Shown piece by piece: positions 25,234-36,399 of a stretch of 64,000 bases of DNA (positions are counted from its first letter, which is position 1; the number at the start of each line of letters is the position of its first letter). The notes under the pieces are model-generated. The model was not told the origin of the DNA, did no database searches, and saw nothing but the letters and a program-made list of their open reading frames with translations. This stretch comes from Flavobacterium pisciphilum (lineage in GTDB: Bacteria; Bacteroidota; Bacteroidia; Flavobacteriales; Flavobacteriaceae). Location: contig NZ_JAJJMO010000001.1 in the NCBI RefSeq assembly GCF_020905345.1, positions 1,798,001-1,862,000 of the forward strand, read 5' to 3'. The position numbers were made by a program, and so were the translations under genes.

Positions 25234-26088
25234 TTATAATTTTTGAAGATTCTTCAATGCTTCTTTAGTCGCATTCAATCGGATTGCTATAAAATCATCT
25301 TTATTGGTTTCTTTTGTTGGTTCTATATTTGTTGCAAAAAAGTAAACTCCATTTTTATTTTCTAGATATCCCACAAACCAACCATTACGTTTTTCATTTT
25401 CTACAGACAAACCTGTTTTTCCTCTTAGCACATAATCTTCCTTTCTTTCAACTTCCATAATATCTTTCATTATCAATTCCGTTCTTTTGGAAATAGGCAA
25501 TTCTGAGAAATACAATCTTTTTAAGAAATCGACTTGTTGCATTTGTGATATCCTTGATTTTCCTTCTAACCAAAAATTATCTATTGTTAATGTATCAAAA
25601 ACCATTGTATTGTAATTGAGTTTTTTCAAATAAGCTTTCATTCGCTTCACTCCCACTTTTCTCGCAATTTCCTGATAACAAGGGACACATGAAACTCGAA
25701 ACGCTTGTTTCAGTGTTAAATCTTGCTCCCAAGCTTTCATCCATCGCTTCTCTCCATTCCATTTAAAAATAGTCGAATCACTTTTTACAACTCCTGTCTC
25801 TAATCCAATAATAGAATTAGGAATTTTAAATGTTGATGCTGGTAGGTTTCCTTTTTTAGCCCAAGCAAAATCATTAGAATAATAGGTCTTTTTATTGATG
25901 TCATAAATCAGTATTGAGCCTTTTACTTTTAAACTATCTAGGATTTTTCCAAATTGAGAAACTACTACTTCTGTGTCTTTTATAGCTTCTTTTTTGGGTC
26001 CTGTTTTTGTGTCTTTATTTTTTGATTGACAACTTACGTTTAAACTTATCAGCATAAATAAGAAAAAAGATAGTGCTTGATTTTTCAT
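25234..26088 (-). CDS. Class D (OXA-type) beta-lactamase lipoprotein
   Basis: The 284-residue protein hydrolyses beta-lactams in the periplasm. Motifs are S85-T-F-K88 (nucleophile and the Lys that is carbamylated in the family), S133-C-V (usual SxV), W173 in NFWLEGKSRI and K224-T-G (KTG). The usual YGN is replaced by Y159-N-T. The signal LFMLISLNVSC has a lipidation Cys at 20, which is uncommon for OXA enzymes, and an extra Cys pair SCVPC surrounds the SxV motif. ATG 26088 is preferred over the TTG at 26115 because it starts the signal peptide directly. No mobile element is adjacent, so it looks intrinsic. Confidence 0.92.
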   Translation of the reverse strand: MKNQALSFFLFMLISLNVSCQSKNKDTKTGPKKEAIKDTEVVVSQFGKILDSLKVKGSILIYDINKKTYYSNDFAWAKKGNLPASTFKIPNSIIGLETGVVKSDSTIFKWNGEKRWMKAWEQDLTLKQAFRVSCVPCYQEIARKVGVKRMKAYLKKLNYNTMVFDTLTIDNFWLEGKSRISQMQQVDFLKRLYFSELPISKRTELIMKDIMEVERKEDYVLRGKTGLSVENEKRNGWFVGYLENKNGVYFFATNIEPTKETNKDDFIAIRLNATKEALKNLQKL

Positions 26089-26140
26089 TTTGATTGTTTT
26101 ACTTTTTGTAAGCAAGTTAATAATTAAGCTATATTTTCTA

Positions 26141-27004
26141 TTAAATCTTTTTTAAATCATTCTGCATTAATTCAAATTCATCGGTTAGATTATTCCTTTT
26201 AAAAAAATTTCCTAATTCGATTACTCTTTTTTTATTATCATATTTTATACTCGAATTGAGTTTTCTTTGACAAAATGAACATAGTCTAATTGAGCTTTCA
26301 TCTGTTTCCTGCAAACTAATTGTCCCATTCATCACACAATCGGCTTGGATACAATGATACAGTCCAAACATATGTCCAATTTCATGTGAACATGTTTTTA
26401 ACAGCCGAGACAAACATAAATTAAAATTAGCTGCTGTTAATTTTTCATCTTGTAACCTATAAATTGAACTCACTCCTACTCTGTCTCTATAAGATGCTAA
26501 TCCAAAAACATAGTTCCATTCTGGCTTAGGGAATAAATCTTTTTCTGTTAATCCCATTAAAGCGATTCTATTTAATGGCTTTTCATTTTTTAAAACACTA
26601 TCTAAAATATATCCTGCCAAAAGCTGCTCGTTATCTTCGAATCCAATCCTTCTGGCTGAACTAGGTATTATATTATCAGAAACATTTTCTAAGGTTTTAG
26701 TTTTTAATTGAAAGAAAATCTCCAAATATCCTCTAACTAACTCTATTTGCTTCTTTTGTAATGAATCAAAAGTTCCAATAGGTCTTATGTAAATAATATT
26801 AGAATTATTCGTTGGAACTATGTGTTTTGAGTTTGTAAATTGTTCAAAACTTTGTCCTTTTTCTTTATGACTAAATAGCCATTCTCCTTCAATTGGCTTA
26901 GAAAGTTTAATATCATTGTCTGCTATATTTTTGAAATATTTATTTTCTACATTCTCATTACATGAATAAAGAAACAGAAGCATTAAAAGCAATATTTTTT
27001 TCAT
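26141..27004 (-). CDS. Archaemetzincin-family zinc metallopeptidase lipoprotein
   Basis: The 287-residue protein has a lipoprotein signal with Cys at 15 (LFLYSCNE). The archaemetzincin active site is complete: H207-E-x-x-H211-x-x-G-x-x-H217-C218, then C223-x-M225, and C242-x-x-C245. The three His bind catalytic zinc, the Met is the met-turn, and four Cys bind a second zinc in the family. The N-terminal part (residues 65-100) resembles the archaemetzincin start IYIRPIGTF. Substrates are unknown for the whole family. Membrane anchoring is unusual because most members are cytoplasmic. It follows the SUKH gene by 21 bases. Confidence 0.9.
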   Translation of the reverse strand: MKKILLLMLLFLYSCNENVENKYFKNIADNDIKLSKPIEGEWLFSHKEKGQSFEQFTNSKHIVPTNNSNIIYIRPIGTFDSLQKKQIELVRGYLEIFFQLKTKTLENVSDNIIPSSARRIGFEDNEQLLAGYILDSVLKNEKPLNRIALMGLTEKDLFPKPEWNYVFGLASYRDRVGVSSIYRLQDEKLTAANFNLCLSRLLKTCSHEIGHMFGLYHCIQADCVMNGTISLQETDESSIRLCSFCQRKLNSSIKYDNKKRVIELGNFFKRNNLTDEFELMQNDLKKI

Positions 27005-27025
27005 AATAATCTATCTAACATTACT

Positions 27026-28303
27026 TTACCCATTATAATACATCGCTGTTATTGTATTTTCTGTTATTTCAATCTCCAATAAATGGTCTCGATACAAATC
27101 ATCTCCTCCTGAAATTGCTGTAAAAACTGCTCCCGATTCTCCTATTATAATTTGAGCACTATAGACCTCCAAAGTATCAAACCAATCTTCATTTGCTTTT
27201 TCTTCATTATCCTCTTTATTATAAAAGTCAATTAGCTCCGTTTTACAATTAGCCAGCCATATAATATGATTGTAAATTTTGTTTAAATAAATTTCAATAT
27301 TTTCATCAGGAAGATAGATTGAAAGTGTGTCATTTTTAATTATTTTATTAAACACTACAATATCTTTATTAACGATTTCAAATTGCCTTTCTCCATCCTT
27401 TAATTCAACAAAATCACTTAATTCAAGCTTGGGTTGTTCTTTCTTCCCTCGGTATTTCCGAATATCTTTTATAATGAAATTATTTTTATGCGATTTGGCT
27501 TTTTCTTCCATTACATACATTTTAGTTGCATCTTTTCTATTGGTCAAATCTGCAACTGTCTTGAAAACTTCATAAGCTGATTTATGAAAACCTAACAAAC
27601 TATAAACATTTGAAAGAACTAAATCCTCGTCTTCCATCCTGTATGTTTTTTCTAAATCATAAAGGAAATCATAAAGTTTTTCTACACTTTCTTTTGAAGC
27701 ATTCGATTTCCTAAATTCATTAGACAACTCAATATAATCTATTTTGTAAAATCTCAATTCATTTTCATCTATTAAACTATAAAAATCATTGTATTTATCT
27801 TCTATCTCATCAGGTCTTTCATGATCCCATAATACAATTGGATAATTATTATTTTCTTTGTTTCTATTGGTATCAAAACAAAGCAATCCCCAATCACTCC
27901 AATTTGCAAAAGGAATATATCCACTCTCTAATATATCTTTATAACCTTCGTGAAGAATGATTTCCGCTAAACTTGTTTCTAAACTATTAATTGGATGTTT
28001 AAAAAAATTTATTTCTGAAATCTGAAGTTCATAAAAGTGCTTGTGTTTTAAAAATATTTTATAATCTTCGGGGTATTTATAACCTATTCGACTTTCAAAT
28101 TTTTCAATATCTTCATTTGTTATTTTGCTTGCAATAGGAAACCAAGTTCTCCATTCTTCTTCTTTATCTTGATTTGGATCTGCCATTTCTTCATCGATAT
28201 TTCCAGGCAAAAGATTAGCACCTACATCAACCCATTTTTTAAGCCAACCGTCAATTTTTTTTTCTATTCTCTCTTTATTCATCATACATCTCTTCAAAAA
28301 CAT
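27026..28303 (-). CDS. SMI1/KNR4 (SUKH) domain protein with a C-terminal DUF2262-like domain
   Basis: Residues around 70-200 fit the SUKH fold: ITNEDIEKFESRIGYKYPEDYKIFL, then IPFANWSDWGLLCFDTN. SUKH proteins in bacteria are often immunity proteins for polymorphic toxins. The last 130 residues (from GERQFEIVNKDI to the ISGGDDLYRDHLLEIEIT segment) form a separate domain that resembles DUF2262, also linked to immunity. That second call is less sure. The 425-residue length includes two possible internal starts (Met 7 and Met 8). No toxin gene is adjacent in the window. Confidence 0.75.
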   Translation of the reverse strand: MFLKRCMMNKERIEKKIDGWLKKWVDVGANLLPGNIDEEMADPNQDKEEEWRTWFPIASKITNEDIEKFESRIGYKYPEDYKIFLKHKHFYELQISEINFFKHPINSLETSLAEIILHEGYKDILESGYIPFANWSDWGLLCFDTNRNKENNNYPIVLWDHERPDEIEDKYNDFYSLIDENELRFYKIDYIELSNEFRKSNASKESVEKLYDFLYDLEKTYRMEDEDLVLSNVYSLLGFHKSAYEVFKTVADLTNRKDATKMYVMEEKAKSHKNNFIIKDIRKYRGKKEQPKLELSDFVELKDGERQFEIVNKDIVVFNKIIKNDTLSIYLPDENIEIYLNKIYNHIIWLANCKTELIDFYNKEDNEEKANEDWFDTLEVYSAQIIIGESGAVFTAISGGDDLYRDHLLEIEITENTITAMYYNG

Positions 28304-28506
28304 TAACTAATAAAAAACATTTCGTTTATAAAAACTATAGTCTTTTTCATTCGCTAATTTATTAAAAAATACCTTACCTCATCTTCTACTCCTAATGGCT
28401 GTGAGATGTAAAATGTGAGAAGGGATTGATTAATCTAAAAATCTTTTATCTCACAATCTCTTCCACTCTAAAATCTTTGATTCTCCGCTTCGCGAAAAAA
28501 ACTTTG

Positions 28507-28514
28507 TATCTTTG
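28507..28514 (+). promoter_or_regulatory. -7 element of the trmD promoter
   Basis: TATCTTTG, a full TAnnTTTG match, 27 bases before the trmD ATG. Confidence 0.65.
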
Positions 28515-28541
28515 CAGCCTAGAACCTTTTGAATAAAAAAA

Positions 28542-29222
28542 ATGCGCATAGATATTATTACTGTTTTACCTGAGTTATTGCGAAGTCCGTTTGAAGCTTC
28601 GATTATGAAACGTGCTATTGACAAGGGTATTGTCGAAGTTCATTTTCATAATTTACGCGACTATACAACCAATAAACAGAAGAGTGTTGATGACTACCCT
28701 TTTGGAGGTGGTGCTGGAATGGTGATGACGGTTCAGCCAATTGATGCTTGTATTACGCATTTAAAAAACGAAAGATCTTACGATGAGATTATATATATGT
28801 CTCCTGATGGTGAAACGCTAAACCAAAAAATGGCTAACACAATGTCGATGTATGAAAACATTATTATTTTGTGTGGACATTATAAAGGTGTTGACCAAAG
28901 GGTTCGTGATCATTTTATTACGAAAGAAATTTCGATTGGTGATTATGTTTTATCTGGTGGTGAATTAGGCGCTTTGGTTTTATCGGATGCTTTGATTCGA
29001 TTGATTCCTGGTGTTTTGAGCGACGAAACTTCAGCTTTAACGGATAGTTTTCAAGATAATTTATTATCTGGACCTATATATACTCGCCCTGCTGATTATA
29101 AAGGTTGGAAAGTTCCTGACGTTTTAACTAGTGGCCATTTTGCAAAAATTGACAAATGGAGAGAAGATATGGCTTACGAACATACTAAAAACAGACGCCC
29201 TGATTTACTTGAAGGGAATTAA
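28542..29222 (+). CDS. trmD: tRNA (guanine-N1-)-methyltransferase
   Basis: TrmD methylates G37 of tRNAs next to the anticodon and prevents frameshifting. The 226 residues start with [13 protein letters not shown] and show the SPOUT trefoil-knot segments [25 protein letters not shown] and [17 protein letters not shown]. The C-terminal helical domain ends with [10 protein letters not shown]. Length is normal. It lies 294 bases before rplS, the usual neighbour, but each has its own -7 element. Confidence 0.97.
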   Translation: MRIDIITVLPELLRSPFEASIMKRAIDKGIVEVHFHNLRDYTTNKQKSVDDYPFGGGAGMVMTVQPIDACITHLKNERSYDEIIYMSPDGETLNQKMANTMSMYENIIILCGHYKGVDQRVRDHFITKEISIGDYVLSGGELGALVLSDALIRLIPGVLSDETSALTDSFQDNLLSGPIYTRPADYKGWKVPDVLTSGHFAKIDKWREDMAYEHTKNRRPDLLEGN

Positions 29223-29413
29223 GTATTTTTATTCTAGTTTACAGTTTCTAGTCGCAGTACTCAGTAACCTAAAAATTCTTGACATATTAAAAATTGAGAG
29301 TATATACTATAAACATGAAACAAATACTGTAAAGTAGTAAGATCTGAAATGCAAACTAAAATCTGTTAACTGACACTGAATACGCTACTCAAAAGCGCTA
29401 CTAATAAAAAAAG

Positions 29414-29443
29414 TTGTAAATTAAAACTAAAGTTGTACTTTTG
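29414..29443 (+). promoter_or_regulatory. rplS promoter with -33 and -7 elements
   Basis: TTG at 29414-29416 is followed after 19 bases by TACTTTTG at 29436-29443. This is the best full match to a Bacteroidetes sigma-ABfr promoter in the window. Predicted transcription starts near 29449, leaving a leader of about 65 bases. Confidence 0.75.
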
Positions 29444-29515
29444 CATCCAAATTAGACCAACCTCTGGCGAAATCCGTGTATGTTGCTCTATTACAAAACC
29501 ATAATTAAAGATATC

Positions 29516-29866
29516 ATGGCAGATTTAATGAAATTCGTTCAAAACGAATTTGTTGCAAAAAAAGATTTCCCAGTTTTCGGAGCTGGAGATACTATCACAG
29601 TTTTCTACGAAATTAGAGAGGGTGAAAAAACAAGAACTCAGTTTTTTAAAGGAGTTGTTATTCAAAGAAGAGGTTCTGGTAACACAGAGACTTTTACAAT
29701 TCGTAAAATGTCTGGTGCTATCGGTGTAGAGCGTATCTTCCCAGTTAACTTGCCAGCTTTACAAAAAGTTGAAGTTAACAAAAGAGGAGCTGTACGTAGA
29801 GCTAGAATTTTCTACTTCAGAGAACTTACTGGTAAAAAAGCTAAGATTAGAGACAAAAGAAGATAA
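29516..29866 (+). CDS. rplS: 50S ribosomal protein L19
   Basis: The 116-residue protein matches L19, which sits at the 30S-50S interface. It has GDTITVFYEIREGEKTRTQ, FFKGVVIQRRGSGNTETFT and IFPVNLPALQKVEV followed by RRARIFYFRELTGKKAKI. The ATG at 29516 (MADLMKFVQ) gives the usual N-terminus. An upstream in-frame ATG at 29480 adds twelve residues not seen in the family. A strong terminator follows. Confidence 0.97.
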   Translation: MADLMKFVQNEFVAKKDFPVFGAGDTITVFYEIREGEKTRTQFFKGVVIQRRGSGNTETFTIRKMSGAIGVERIFPVNLPALQKVEVNKRGAVRRARIFYFRELTGKKAKIRDKRR

Positions 29867-29886
29867 TTTTTTATCTCTTTACCATA

Positions 29887-29925
29887 AAGATCCCGATTCA
29901 TTCTATATGAATCGGGATTTTTTTT
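29887..29925 (+). terminator. Terminator after rplS
   Basis: ATCCCGATTCA pairs with TGAATCGGGAT and is followed by a long T run. Confidence 0.9.
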
Positions 29926-30060
29926 GTTCTAAACAAAATATCGAAACGGTAATTCTTTGGCTTGAAAACCATCGATTTGTCATTTATAGCTACTTAAAAT
30001 AGCAATCTGTTAATTTAAGGAATTCTATAAAAAACGCAACCGTTTTCGGACTGTTTTTCT

Positions 30061-30068
30061 TATATTTG
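30061..30068 (+). promoter_or_regulatory. -7 element of the isocitrate dehydrogenase promoter
   Basis: TATATTTG matches TAnnTTTG and lies 80 bases before the ATG. Confidence 0.55.
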
Positions 30069-30118
30069 CTTCGCTCGTTTTGAGCCAACCTATACCTTTT
30101 ACATCGTCATTTTTTTGA

Positions 30119-32371
<2,253 letters not shown>

Positions 32372-32385
32372 TCTATCTAAACATT

Positions 32386-32454
32386 AAAGATACATTGCGA
32401 TGTATCTTTTCAGATAAATACTTAAAAGACAACCATTTTGGTTGTCTTTTTTTT
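32386..32454 (+). terminator. Double terminator after isocitrate dehydrogenase
   Basis: AAAGATACAT/ATGTATCTTT (32386-32409) is followed by a second hairpin, AAAAGACAACC/GGTTGTCTTTT (32424-32450), with an eight-base T run. Confidence 0.9.
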
Positions 32455-32530
32455 AACGCTTATTTAACATAGCTTTTTGTAATAAAAAACAACTAATACC
32501 GTCTTATTTAGGTAATTCTAAATCTAAAAA

Positions 32531-34912
32531 ATGATACCCAAAAAAGTTAGCTCATTACTTATTGTAATCCTCGTTTCTTTTTCTTCATTCTCCCAAGAAA
32601 AATTTACCTTAAGTGGCACCATTTCTGACTCCAAAAATAATGAAACCCTCATCGGAGTTAATATTTACATCCCTTCATTAAAAACCGGCACTACAACGAA
32701 CGAATATGGTTTTTACTCAATTACAGCTCCAAAAGGAGAATATCAGATAGAGATAAGTTATGTCGGATACCAATCATTTGAACAAACGATTTCTTTAACA
32801 AAAAATACAAAAAACAATTTCTCTCTAAAAGAAGGAGGCGAAGAACTTCAAGAAGTGATCATTACTGATAACAGAGGAAGAGCTAATACTCGTACTCCCG
32901 AAATGAGTGTAAATAAACTTTCTATTTCGTCCATAAAAAAAATGCCTGTTGTTATGGGTGAAGTCGATGTTTTAAAATCGATTTTATTACTTCCGGGTGT
33001 TACCAATGCTGGAGAAGGAGCATCAGGTTTTAATGTACGTGGTGGTGGTGCAGATCAAAATTTAATACTTCTCGATGAAGCTACTATTTTTAATTCTTCA
33101 CACGTTTTTGGGTTCTTCTCAGTATTCAACCCAGATGCCATTAAAGATTTAAAACTATACAAAGGAGGAATCCCTGCTCGTTATGGTGGTAGAGCATCTT
33201 CTGTTTTGGATATTTATCAAAAAGATGGAAATAGTAAAGATTTCCATATGAATGGTGGAATTGGATTAATTTCTAGCCGTCTTCTAGCCGAAGGACCATT
33301 AGTAAAAGATAAAGGATCATTCTTAATTGGAGGAAGAGCTTCATACGGGCATTTATTCTTAAAACTAACTGATGATATGAAAGACAACTCTGTTTATTTT
33401 TATGACTTAAATGCTAAATTCAGTTATAAATTAAACGACAACAACAGTTTGTATCTATCTGGTTACTTTGGGCGTGATGTATTTAGCATAGCAAATAGCT
33501 TCGCCAATACTTACGGAAACACAACTTTAAACCTGCGTTGGAATCATTTATTCTCAGATAAACTTTTCAGTAATCTATCTTTGATTTACAGTGATTATTA
33601 CTACGGGCTTGATTTAGATATGGTAGGATTCAAATGGGATTCTGGTATCAAGAATTACAATATCAAATATGATTTCAAAAATTATATTTCAGACAAATTC
33701 AAACTAAATTATGGTATAAATGCTATTTACTATGAATTCAACCCTGGAACTATTAAACCAAAAGGTGACGAAATTAGAATCAACGCAGAGCAATTAGACA
33801 AAAAATACGCATTTGAGCCTGCCGTTTACATTGAAGCAGAAAATCAAATCGCTAAAAAGTTAACCCTTTCATACGGACTTCGTTTTAGTATGTTTTCTCG
33901 TTTAGGTTCTTCGACAGTAAACCTATATGAAAATAACAATCCTGTTGTTTTTGACCCAGTTCGACAAATTTACGAAAAGGCTACGCCTATAGGAACGAAA
34001 CAATATGGCAAGAACAAATCTATCTATGATTATAACAATATAGAACCTCGCTTTTCTATCGGATATCAAATTGACGAAAACCAAGCTGTTAAGGCTAGTT
34101 ATAACAGAATGGCACAGTACTTACAATTAATCTCAAACACCTCATCCCCTACACCTCTTGATGTATGGATGCCAAGCGATCAGTTTATCAAACCTCAACT
34201 TGCAGATCAGGTAGCTTTAGGTTATTTCAGAAACTTCCAAGATGGCGATTACTCATTAGAAGCTGAAACCTACTATAAAAAAATCAAAAACAGACTTGAC
34301 TATATTGATGGTGCTGACTTAATAGCAAATGATGCTATCGAGCAAGTACTTTTAAATGGACGCATGCGTTCTTATGGTATTGAATTAATGCTTAAAAAGA
34401 ACACAGGAAAATTAACTGGATGGGTTTCTTATACGTTATCAAAATCTGAACAACAAACTCCAGGAAGAACTCCTGAAGAAACAGGAATTAATAACGGACA
34501 ATGGTATAATTCAGTTTATGATAAACTACATAATTTAGCTGTAACAGCTGCGTATGCACTAAACGAAAAATGGTCATTTGGTGCTAACTTTGCATTACAA
34601 TCAGGACAACCGGTAACCTACCCAAATAGTTATTACGAATATCTTGGTGTTAAAGTTCCTAATTATGGTTTACGAAATGAAAACAGATTACCAGCTTATC
34701 ACCACTTAGATATTTCGGCAACATTAACTCCAAGATCAAACAAAAACAGAAATTGGAAAGGAGAATGGGTTTTTAGTATCTATAATCTTTACAACAGACA
34801 AAATGCTGCATCGATCAATTTTAGACAAAACGAAGATACAGGATACAATGAAGCTGTAAAAACATCTATTTTTGGAATGGTACCAGCGGTTAGCTATAAT
34901 TTTAAATTTTAA
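32531..34912 (+). CDS. TonB-dependent outer membrane receptor
   Basis: The 793-residue protein has a signal peptide (ending SFSQ near residue 22), a carboxypeptidase-regulatory-like beta domain (about 24-110, GVNIYIPSLKTGTTTNEYGFY), a plug domain (about 115-230, GFNVRGGGADQNLILLDEA) and a 22-strand barrel ending in VSYNFKF. It imports a substrate across the outer membrane using TonB energy. This subfamily, paired with a DUF4249 lipoprotein, is distinct from SusC/SusD. The substrate is unknown. The DUF4249 gene starts 35 bases after it. Confidence 0.93.
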   Translation: MIPKKVSSLLIVILVSFSSFSQEKFTLSGTISDSKNNETLIGVNIYIPSLKTGTTTNEYGFYSITAPKGEYQIEISYVGYQSFEQTISLTKNTKNNFSLKEGGEELQEVIITDNRGRANTRTPEMSVNKLSISSIKKMPVVMGEVDVLKSILLLPGVTNAGEGASGFNVRGGGADQNLILLDEATIFNSSHVFGFFSVFNPDAIKDLKLYKGGIPARYGGRASSVLDIYQKDGNSKDFHMNGGIGLISSRLLAEGPLVKDKGSFLIGGRASYGHLFLKLTDDMKDNSVYFYDLNAKFSYKLNDNNSLYLSGYFGRDVFSIANSFANTYGNTTLNLRWNHLFSDKLFSNLSLIYSDYYYGLDLDMVGFKWDSGIKNYNIKYDFKNYISDKFKLNYGINAIYYEFNPGTIKPKGDEIRINAEQLDKKYAFEPAVYIEAENQIAKKLTLSYGLRFSMFSRLGSSTVNLYENNNPVVFDPVRQIYEKATPIGTKQYGKNKSIYDYNNIEPRFSIGYQIDENQAVKASYNRMAQYLQLISNTSSPTPLDVWMPSDQFIKPQLADQVALGYFRNFQDGDYSLEAETYYKKIKNRLDYIDGADLIANDAIEQVLLNGRMRSYGIELMLKKNTGKLTGWVSYTLSKSEQQTPGRTPEETGINNGQWYNSVYDKLHNLAVTAAYALNEKWSFGANFALQSGQPVTYPNSYYEYLGVKVPNYGLRNENRLPAYHHLDISATLTPRSNKNRNWKGEWVFSIYNLYNRQNAASINFRQNEDTGYNEAVKTSIFGMVPAVSYNFKF

Positions 34913-34947
34913 TTCACTTCTCTCAAGAGAAATAAAAATATATTCAA

Positions 34948-35769
34948 ATGAAAAAAATAAATATATTAATCTTATTTATGTCAGCATTGTTTGCTACTAG
35001 TTGCGAAGAAGTTGTTGAAGTTGACTTAAAAACGGACCCACCTAAATTAGTAGTAGAAGCTGTTATTAATTGGGCCAAAGGAACAACAGGAAACCAACAA
35101 ATGATAAAATTAACGACAACAACTGATTATTACAATCACGTAATTCCAGTTGTTTCAGGAGCTACAGTGTCTATAAAAAACAGTACTAACAAAGAATTTA
35201 CTTTTATAGAAGTTCCTAAAACGGGACAATACGTTTGTACCAATTTTGAACCTGTAATTAACGAAACCTATGTCTTAACCATTATCACTGGAGGAAATAC
35301 CTATACGGCGACCGAAACCTTAAAATCTGTGGCGCCAATTACAAGAATAGAACAAAAAAATGATGGTGGTATTACAAAAGACGAAGTTGAAGTAAAAGCA
35401 TATTATAACGATCCTGCTAACGAAACAAATTATTACTTATATCATTATACTTACTCTAATAAAGTACTGTCAAGCTATTCAGCTGTTGAAGATCGATTCT
35501 TTAACGGAAATGAGTTTTTCAGCTCTTCAAATAACGATGATTTAAAACCCGGCGACAAAGTTGAAATAAGTCATATTGGTATCTCTAAGAGTTATTATAA
35601 TTATATGAATATCTTAATAAGTATTGCTGGTGATAATAGTGGTGGACCATTTCAATCTCCTCCAGCTACAGTAAGAGGTAATGTTATAAATACGACAAAT
35701 GTAAATGACTATCCTTTAGGATATTTCTCTCTGGGAGAAATAGAAACTAAAAAATACACTATCGAATAA
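34948..35769 (+). CDS. DUF4249 lipoprotein, partner of the TonB receptor
   Basis: The 273-residue protein has a lipoprotein signal with Cys at 19 (ALFATSCEEVVEVDL). A DUF4249 body follows (PPKLVVEAVINW, GATVSIKN, NETYVLTIITGGNTYTATETL). DUF4249 proteins are encoded directly after TonB receptors of this subfamily in Bacteroidetes and are presumed surface ligand-binding partners. The 35-base spacing supports co-transcription and joint function. Confidence 0.88.
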   Translation: MKKINILILFMSALFATSCEEVVEVDLKTDPPKLVVEAVINWAKGTTGNQQMIKLTTTTDYYNHVIPVVSGATVSIKNSTNKEFTFIEVPKTGQYVCTNFEPVINETYVLTIITGGNTYTATETLKSVAPITRIEQKNDGGITKDEVEVKAYYNDPANETNYYLYHYTYSNKVLSSYSAVEDRFFNGNEFFSSSNNDDLKPGDKVEISHIGISKSYYNYMNILISIAGDNSGGPFQSPPATVRGNVINTTNVNDYPLGYFSLGEIETKKYTIE

Positions 35770-35776
35770 TATCTAT

Positions 35777-36259
35777 ATGATCCCAAGAATAGAAAATTTA
35801 GTCGAAAAAAAAATTATTGGAAAACGAATCACGACCTCATTTACTAACAATAGAACAAAAGAACTTTGGCAAGGTTTTATGCCAAACCGAAAAGAAATAA
35901 AAAACAATATCGGTTCAGAGCTATATTCTATAGAAGTATATCCAGAGTCTCATTTTGCCAATTTCAACCTAAATAATGAATTCGAAAAATGGGCAGGCAT
36001 AGAAGTAAACGATTTTCTTTCCGTTCCTACAGATATGGAAACTATAGTAATCCCGACTGGACAGTATGCCGTTTTTATTCATAAAGGTCCTGCAAGCAAC
36101 GGAAATAAAACATATCAGTATATTTTTACTGATTGGTTGCCTAAGTCAGAATACTTATTAGAAAATAGACCCCATTTTGCTGTAATGGGCGAAAAGTACA
36201 AACATGAAGATCCAACCTCTGAAGAAGAAATTTGGATTCCGATAAAACAAAAAAATTAA
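35777..36259 (+). CDS. GyrI-like effector-binding domain protein
   Basis: The 160-residue protein is a stand-alone AraC-type effector-binding (GyrI-like) domain. Segments seen are ELWQGFMPNRKEIKNN, YSIEVYPES, WAGIEVNDF, IPTGQYAVFIHKGPAS and IFTDWLPKSEYLL with a final EIWIPIK. These domains bind small molecules. No DNA-binding domain is attached. The start lies only seven bases after the DUF4249 stop, so it is co-transcribed with the receptor pair and could bind the imported compound. That last point is inference. Confidence 0.87.
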   Translation: MIPRIENLVEKKIIGKRITTSFTNNRTKELWQGFMPNRKEIKNNIGSELYSIEVYPESHFANFNLNNEFEKWAGIEVNDFLSVPTDMETIVIPTGQYAVFIHKGPASNGNKTYQYIFTDWLPKSEYLLENRPHFAVMGEKYKHEDPTSEEEIWIPIKQKN

Positions 36260-36266
36260 TATTCTG

Positions 36267-36299
36267 AAAATGCTCTCGTAATTGAGAGCATTTTTTTTT
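36267..36299 (+). terminator. Terminator of the TonB/DUF4249/GyrI-like operon
   Basis: AAATGCTCTC/GAGAGCATTT stem followed by nine T. Confidence 0.9.
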
Positions 36300-36399
36300 A
36301 TATCAAATCTTAAAAAACGACCAACTCTCAACATATGTACATGTATAAAGATTAGAATTAGATAAACTTTGCAAATAATTAATTCAAAATTTTAAAGAC

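Noticed and set aside
29769..30002. A 77-codon open frame overlapping the end of rplS
   Set aside because: It reads through the last 98 bases of rplS and the strong rplS terminator in another frame, and resembles no protein.
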